Assembly (NCBI RefSeq): GCF_937616625.2
Contig: NC_065577.1
Span: forward strand, 4,691,001 to 4,755,000
Direction of reading: 5' to 3'
DNA from: Mercurialis annua
Lineage: Eukaryota; Streptophyta; Magnoliopsida; Malpighiales; Euphorbiaceae
DNA: 64,000 nucleotides
In this document: positions 58,433 to 64,000 of the stretch, piece after piece
Layout of the letters: the number at the start of each line of letters is the position of its first letter
How positions within the stretch are numbered: position 1 is the first letter of the stretch
Program-made: the position numbers and the translations under genes
The notes under the pieces: generated by a model
The model's input: the letters and a program-made list of their open reading frames with translations, nothing else
Databases searched by the model: none
What the model was told of the DNA's origin: nothing

Positions 58433-59088
58433 TTATAACTTATTGAGTCTCAAATCAAATGAAGAGATCATCTTGTCCGTGCCATTGTGAATTATTGCAA
58501 ACCAATGAAAAACACCATTTAACTCAACAAGAGATCCGAAATCATCATCAGCAATATAATCATAATCTCGATTCTTAATGGCAACAGTCTTCCAAGAATA
58601 GGAGCTAAGTTGAAAAATTTTAGCAATTGCTGAATAAGTTTTATGAGCAAAAGGAAAAACAATTCTCACCACTTTGTAGTCATTATTCTTTCTATCAAAC
58701 CCGAATCCGAGGATGTCATACGACACAGTGCAAATCTTCCTTAAAGATGGTGTAATAAACTCTCCAATTGCAGGGTTCCATAAAATCAGGCTATCCTTAA
58801 TTTCATCAAACAAACAAACCAAACCATTACATGATCCAACTATCCTCACATAACTTCCACACTCATAAAATGAAGGCGAATCGAGCTGTCTATACTCGCT
58901 AAACGAGTCATTATCACAGTGCACCACAAATTCTGGTTTCGTAAAATCGAGTTGATTATACTTCATAACAAGTGAGAAGGTTTTGTTGGATTCAGCGGTG
59001 TGAGCTAAGTGAAGAGAAATGAAATTAGGGTTTGTGATTAGAGCGTACCATGATTTGCAAACACATTTGAATTTCAATAAATGGCAGA
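58433..59088 (-). pseudogene. F-box protein fragment (copy 3), truncated at both ends
   Basis: 214 codons aligning with residues 25-235 of copy 2 (FKCVCKSWYALITNPNFISL, GSCNGLVCL, LWNPAIGEFI, LGFGFDRKNNDYKVVRIVF, LVELNGVFHWFA, ISSFDLRLNKL-stop). The first 22-24 residues of the F-box are missing: upstream the frame reads FCHLLK and then a TAA at 59090-59092, and there is no ATG. The C-terminal third is also gone. Lacking the SKP1-binding start, it cannot be a normal F-box protein. Confidence 0.88.
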
Positions 59089-59563
59089 ATTAGAGAAACC
59101 ATACATACCCACAAACAAGCATAACGAATTTTCTTACGAAAAGAGAGTGAATTTTAGAATCAAAGAGACTAAGTTGGGAAAAGGTGCAGTAAAACTTTGC
59201 CGTTTTGCTCCCATAACTATTATTTCTTGAACTTATAACAAAAAAAGGTAGTATAAAATAAGGGTTCCACCTCCTTTTTAATTACATTTTTATATTCTAA
59301 AATCATCAATTTCATCTAAATTCAATTGTTGTCATAATTTTCACTTCATATGATGTTTTTACCCAAAATAAAGTAATTTAAAAAAATTAAATTCAGAGTA
59401 CAGTTATTTTTTTCCCCTCAAAAAAATTTCAAGTATTTTTTTCATCTTTTTTGACTAAATCTTAATTAGTCCTAAATTAATTTAATTTTTAATTTATTTA
59501 ACTATATCTTAAAAATCTTAAATATAAATTTAATTTATTAAATTTTTTATTTTAAAAATTTAA

Positions 59564-59959
59564 GGCAGAAGGTATAAAAAAGCCCTCGAATTTTTCTCAA
59601 AAGTACAGATCAGCCTTTTTACTTTATCTGGGCACAATTAACCCCCTGTATTTTTAAAATTGAACAATTAAACCCTTATTATTTTAAAATCGAACAAATA
59701 AACCCTTTTATTTTACTTTTGGGACACTTATCCCCTCAAATTTTTGATAAATATTTTAAATATTAAAATTATTTTTGAACTTTTTTCCTATATGATTATG
59801 AGAGACATGTCAGCTATTAACGAGTGTTTCTAATGATGTTGGATGAAAGGGCTTATTTGTTCTATTTGAAAACAAAGAGGGTTTAATTACAACCCAAAAA
59901 AGTAAAAGGACTGATTTGTACTTTTGTGAAAACTCTGAGGGTATTTTGTACCTTTTGCC
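59564..59959. mobile_element. Mutator-like MITE upstream of F-box copy 3
   Basis: Ends GGCAGAAGGTATAAAAAAGCCC and inverted GGCAAAAGGTACAAAATACCC, arms about 85 bp (CAAAAGTACAGATCAGCC...), perfect 9-bp duplication aaaatttaa (59555-59563, 59960-59968). No coding. Confidence 0.9.
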
Positions 59960-60055
59960 AAAATTTAATAAATCATAAACCGTCATATATTTATTCTGAT
60001 AAATTAAAAACAAACAGCGGCGGCAGAGTTGGAGAGACGATGGCAGAGAAAAACA

Positions 60056-60143
60056 ATTGCAGAAACAATAATTAGCATGCAAGGTTAACTTGTTCTTGGG
60101 AGGATGCAGTTTTGATCGAGGATTCTCTCTTTAAAAAGGTAGG
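60056..60143 (+). promoter_or_regulatory. Orphan copy of an F-box upstream region
   Basis: AGAAACAATAATTAGCATGCAAG, then GTTAACTTGTTCTTGGGAGGA matches 51515-51560 upstream of F-box copy 1, in the same orientation. It ends at the Athila-like insertion, whose expected target duplication is gtagg (60139-60143). Confidence 0.6.
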
Positions 60144-60563
60144 TGATAGGAGTAGAAATACTCCTATTTTCTATGTCGGTTTTGGTCTTTCTAATATGCT
60201 TTTATTGCTATAATTGAGCTATTTTGGGTCTTATTGTGTGTTTTAGTATTTCAGGTTAAATACATGGAAATCAATGAGTTTTGGGTTTAATTTGAGCATT
60301 CCGAAGGTTTCCGAAGCAAAGAGACGCCGAAAGCACATTTGCAAATCTGAAAATCTGACCCCGCTGCACTAATTGAAGAATTTGGACCAGTAAGAGACTT
60401 CCAATGAATTTGTGTTCTTCATAAGAAATAAATTAGACATCTTAAGCTTTCCAGGGGTTCAAAAACCAACTCATTTGGAGGTTTCTACAGCGAGTTATGA
60501 AGTTTTGAAGTCAGTGTTTGTGCAGCAGAAATAGTGTCTCTTTCAAGACAACTTTTGTGCATG

Positions 60564-60680
60564 TCTCGATCGAGAACCTCACCTTCTCGATCGAGAAGCA
60601 AGGCAAAAAATGGCAGAGAATTGGAAAATCTTGCTTCTCGATCGAGAAGCTGACTTTAATGAAGCTTCTCGATCGAGAAG
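60564..60680. repeat. TTCTCGATCGAGAA palindrome array
   Basis: Four perfect palindromes of 12-16 bp (TCTCGATCGAGA, CTTCTCGATCGAGAAG) at about 60564, 60583, 60635 and 60665. The array lies 120-235 bp upstream of the TATA box. Confidence 0.9.
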
Positions 60681-60798
60681 TGAAGAAAACTCAGAAAAAG
60701 TCCAAATTTCGAGTTTAGAGCTTAGCTTGGAACATTTCCTTATTAAGCCCAACAAAGCTTGTACTAGAATATTTTATATTTCCTCTTTTGATTTTGCC

Positions 60799-60806
60799 TA
60801 TATAAG
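60799..60806 (+). promoter_or_regulatory. TATA box of the Athila-like LTR
   Basis: TATATAAG in GCCTATATAAGGCACC; start of transcription expected near 60835. Confidence 0.6.
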
Positions 60807-61802
60807 GCACCTTATCTCTCAACTTTAGGGTATCACTTATTATGTTACAACACTTTTAGTCATCTTTTAGGAGTAGAATAACTTAGGGTTTTGTGCCTCC
60901 ATAGTTTCCACCATTGTTGGTGCTTGGAAGCTTTTATTGCTTTGTAAGAACAAGATTTACCTATTGAATACAAGCTTTTATCTTTGATTCTTCATTTTCT
61001 TCTTTATGATTTATTGTTCTTCATTTAAGGTAATCATTCTCACTTTTGTTATGTTAATTAATTATTGCTTAGTTGTTGCTTTAACTTTAATCATGAGTAT
61101 ATAAACTCCTAGTCTAGGGGTTGTTATGATTGCCATGTTTAATTGCTAGATGATTGGTTAGGGTAGTATGGGTTAGAGTTTTGTTGTGTTTATTAGTCTT
61201 AATGCCTAGATTAAGTTGGCCTCTTAATCTTTGATTAGTGTTTGATTAGTGAGGGCGAGAGTTAAACTAATCAAATAGACCTAGTTAAGCATAAGCTTAA
61301 GACCTAGATGCACGAGAGTGATTTAGGGATTTAGCGGTTGTTTGAGTTTGCGGATTAATCGGATTGAGTGGTGTAGTCGACATTCAATTGCACGAGAGTG
61401 AGTTGGATTTCGACTTATTAATCAATTGCCGGCTCTTCGACTTCCGGCTCGAGAGAGCGGATTTAGATACCTTAGAATGGCTTGACCCAAACCAATACGC
61501 GTATACCCAACCTATCTACCTAGGAATTGCTTTATCATGATTACCAACCCTTAGGCGCTTTTAATTATCGTTTTTAATCCGTTAATCAATTAGTTGTTTG
61601 TTGTTGCATTTTTTTAATTGTTTAGTGATTGGTTGCTTGAGTTTATTTCCGTAGTGTTACTTCAACCCCAATTACTCGTTTGCTATCCGGATTGAGTTTC
61701 AAGATCGATTTCGCTCACTTTAAACCTCTCATCCTTGTGGGTTCGACAACCCGGACTTAAAGTCCACTTTATTACGAGTTGGCATTTTTGCTAACAAGTT
61801 TT

Positions 61803-61820
61803 TGGCGCCGTTGCCGGGGA
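61803..61820 (+). other. Primer-binding site, tRNA-Asp
   Basis: TGGCGCCGTTGCCGGGGA, 18 bases complementary to the 3' end of plant tRNA-Asp, six bases after the LTR. Typical of Athila and Tat elements. Confidence 0.92.
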
Positions 61821-61994
61821 TGAGGTTGCGTTTAATTGATTGAAAGCATTTTGAAATTCGGTCGAGTTAGCCTTATTTTCTGCTTTTACTTTTCTTTAGT
61901 TAGTTTGTGTTTTCGTGAATTACGCTTGGTGTTCTTGTTTGTGGTTGCGTAGAAAATTTTGGACTTCATTGGTTTATCTTCAAATATTCTTTTT

Positions 61995-62966
61995 ATGGCG
62001 AATTATGGTCGGAAAGGAGTAATGGCATGGAATCAAAGTTATTTGCCGTACCAAAACATTAACTACAATTGTGATATTTGTGGGAATTTTAATCATACCA
62101 GAGATGAGTGTCCCGAACTCTATCCGGAGTGGAATGAGCATGTTGACTATGTGGGTGATCAATGGCAAGCTAGTGACCCTTATTCCGACGTGTATGATCC
62201 GGGGTGGCACAACCCTCCGAACTATGGTTGGAGCAACAATTGGGAGAACTTCAATGAAAACTTGAACTTCGATTCAAGCTATCACCCACATCAAAACCAA
62301 TGTGACCTCAATTCCAATTTTGGCAATGAACCACAACAATCACATGGTTTTCAACAAGATGAAATGTTTGATGAATCTAGCAAAATCGACAAGATCATGG
62401 AGTTGTTAGATAGAATGGAGGTACAACATGAAATTCAATCTACACATCTCCATAACCTAGAGATACAAGTTACTCGGTTAGCTAGTGATTTGCAAGAGAC
62501 AAACCAAGAAGGATTACTAGCCGAAATTGAAGCTCCTCCAACACAACATGCTATGGCCATAGAGTTGAAAGATGATGATTCTTTAGTAGAACATCCTCCC
62601 ACAAAAGTTCACATAGAGATCGAAAGAGAAAGGTGTGAGGATGTTGAACTTGAAGCTCCAATTTCCAAGCCACTTACTTGTCCCAAGAGTGTAAATGATG
62701 AAAGTAAGGAGAAATTTGGTATTACGGTACCCTACGAGGAATTCAACAAATCCTTTGATTATAAAGATCCATTCTTAGAGGGGTTTGACTCCGAGTATGA
62801 TGGAAACAATACCAAGTATATGAAGATGCTCCATACTCCTCATGTTCATTATTTTAGAGTACAAGCATACTTCATATCACATGAGCTTTATTTGAAAGAG
62901 CCAACACGGAAAAAAAGGGAGAAGATGCTACCAAGACGGCTTCCACATGTTAGGTTGTATTTTTAA
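61995..62966 (+). CDS. Zinc-knuckle protein of an Athila-like element
   Basis: 323 codons from ATG at 61995 (MANYGRKGVMAWNQ); the frame is open 12 codons further up but without an ATG. Near residue 28 it has CDICGNFNHTRDEC, a CX2CX4HX4C knuckle, within an Asn/Tyr/Trp-rich region, then a coiled-coil-like stretch (KIMELLDRMEVQHEIQ, HLHNLEIQVTRLASDLQETN; about 130-175) and an acidic tail (ERERCEDVELEAPISKP). This looks like the C-terminal part of an Athila gag released as a separate protein; capsid and pol are missing. The stop is followed at once by untranslated sequence. Possible role: RNA binding for packaging by a helper element. Confidence 0.75.
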   Translation: MANYGRKGVMAWNQSYLPYQNINYNCDICGNFNHTRDECPELYPEWNEHVDYVGDQWQASDPYSDVYDPGWHNPPNYGWSNNWENFNENLNFDSSYHPHQNQCDLNSNFGNEPQQSHGFQQDEMFDESSKIDKIMELLDRMEVQHEIQSTHLHNLEIQVTRLASDLQETNQEGLLAEIEAPPTQHAMAIELKDDDSLVEHPPTKVHIEIERERCEDVELEAPISKPLTCPKSVNDESKEKFGITVPYEEFNKSFDYKDPFLEGFDSEYDGNNTKYMKMLHTPHVHYFRVQAYFISHELYLKEPTRKKREKMLPRRLPHVRLYF

Positions 62967-64000
62967 CAACCTTACGCAAAGAGTCTAGCTTTGGACTCCA
63001 ACTAAAGCGCACTCGGGAGGCAATCCCGAGAGGTTCGATTTCTTTTCTTGTCATTTATCTTTTGTTATTTATTTTTAGTGTTTCATTTATGTTATTTTGC
63101 GTTTGATTAAAAAAGATTTTATTCTCTAACCCAAACTCATGCAATTTTCATATATGTTTTATTTCTTAGCATTGAGGGCATTGTTTAGAAATAGTGTGAG
63201 GAGGGTTGGAAAATTGAATCTCGTTTGTGTTTAGATTGTTTTAGGTTGTTTTTATGTGTTTATGCTTTTATGTGTTTATTTAGTTTAAATGTTTTAGGAT
63301 GTTTGTGTTATTTTAGGTTGGGATTTTGGTGCCTTTAGTGCATGAAGCATTTGCTTAATTTTGTAAGCATGTTATCTAAGTTGAATGAAATGTTTGAACC
63401 GTATTAATTGTCAATTTTTCGGTTAATGAATGCTTAAAATGATGCTTCTCGAGTAAACAATTTTTGGTGATGCTTGCCTAATGAAATGCCAATCGTATGA
63501 CATGATTCGATAGTATTAGGGTGAACTCACTTGTGAGCAATTTTTGCCCTCGATGCATGCTTGATTTAGCTTGATGCGGATTCATGATATGTATGTCATA
63601 AAATTATGTAATTTTCAAAATTTGGGTATGCTTGGCATGGTTGATGTAGTTTCTAGTACATGGCAAAAACACACATTTTTCATTGATTAAATATTTTGAG
63701 CCTACATTTCTTGTTGTGTTTTGCATGCTTAGTCCTAAAACTTGCTCGGTGTCCGTTCAAGATTGCATTGTTGAGTTTTTGGCAATTAGATGAGTATGAC
63801 AATTAGGATTACACATTTCTTTAAACCACTTAAAAGCCTACCTTTTTACCCCTAGATAACACAAACTTGAGCCTAAGACCTTTCTTGTTTTTAAACCACA
63901 TTTTCACACATTTAACCTTTCAAAAATTTACCTCTTTAAACACCACATTTGACTTGATTGACTTTAATGTAAGAAACACTTGATCCTAACTTGATGAAAA
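62967..64000 (+). other. Untranslated 3' interior of the Athila-like element
   Basis: Contains the CTCGGGAGGCAATCCCGAG hairpin and a GAGGGCATTGTTTAGAAATAGTGTGAGGAGGG purine-rich stretch in two parts (63174-63208) like those near Athila 3' ends. No open frame. The polypurine tract and 3' LTR are not reached. Confidence 0.5.

Larger units (their letters stand above)
60144..61796 (+). repeat. 5' LTR of the Athila-like element (1,653 bp)
   Basis: TGATAGGAGTAGAAATACTCC to TTTTGCTAACA. It contains a terminal hairpin, a TTCTCGATCGAGAA array (60564-60680), a TATA box (TATATAAG, 60799-60806) and the late block CACTTTAAACCTCTCATCC...TTATTACGAGTTGGC. The small frames at 60518-60828 are products of the array. 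Confidence 0.88.
60144..64000 (+). mobile_element. Athila-like LTR element, probably non-autonomous, cut by window edge
   Basis: 5' LTR 60144-61796, tRNA-Asp primer site, one ORF (61995-62966), then non-coding sequence with GCACTCGGGAGGCAATCCCGAG (63009-63030), a hairpin of the kind found downstream of coding in Athila-type elements. No protease, RT or integrase appears in the following kilobase. LTR ends match those at 8605 and 16294. The 3' LTR is off the right edge. Confidence 0.8.

Overview
The window reads as nuclear DNA of a flowering plant, most likely a eudicot. It is AT-rich with nested LTR retrotransposons primed by plant tRNA-iMet and tRNA-Asp, many MITE/Mutator-like elements, and a small cluster of F-box genes plus one intron-containing secreted-protein gene. 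I cannot name the species. Roughly three quarters of the sequence is transposon-derived. Layout: 1-5252 is the 5' part of a minus-strand Ty3/gypsy element (long LTR, PBS, gag and the start of protease, with an internal stop). It sits in an Athila-like LTR fragment (5253-5957), itself inside another (5958-6272). Then follows the 3' end of a plus-strand Ty3 element (6273-8820) carrying an Athila-like solo LTR (7007-8605), and its 3' LTR (8821-14202), which is split by a second solo LTR (9070-11807). At 14203-17030 lie a duplicated segment, a TIR-element remnant and two LTR fragments. A very young, non-autonomous Ty3 derivative with two ~3.1 kb LTRs and one gag-like ORF occupies 17031-27568. At 28371-35012 an old tandem duplication has caught different DNA transposons in each copy, so the empty sites are visible. 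35013-38751 is AT-rich spacer. 38757-48250 is an almost intact Ty3 element (gag, then protease, RT, RNase H and integrase) with identical-length 2,186 bp LTRs. 48256-50000 is spacer. 50077-50795 is a three-exon gene for a small secreted protein. 51759-59088 holds three F-box genes, of which only the one at 56164-57249 is intact. 60144-64000 is the 5' part of an Athila-like element with a short zinc-knuckle ORF. The most unusual signals are inside the LTRs. (1) Almost every LTR family here, and one TIR element, carries a compact array of short CG-containing palindromes whose sequence is private to that family. (2) Five different Ty3 LTR families share a small stem-loop in which both stem strands change together while loop and flanks are kept, which is covariation expected of a structured RNA or DNA element. 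(3) The same LTRs have consensus 5' and 3' splice sites at matching places, suggesting a spliced leader that genomic RNA must escape. Boundaries of elements rest on matching target-site duplications read directly from the sequence; family names rest on protein motifs, primer-binding sites and LTR ends, and were not checked by database search.
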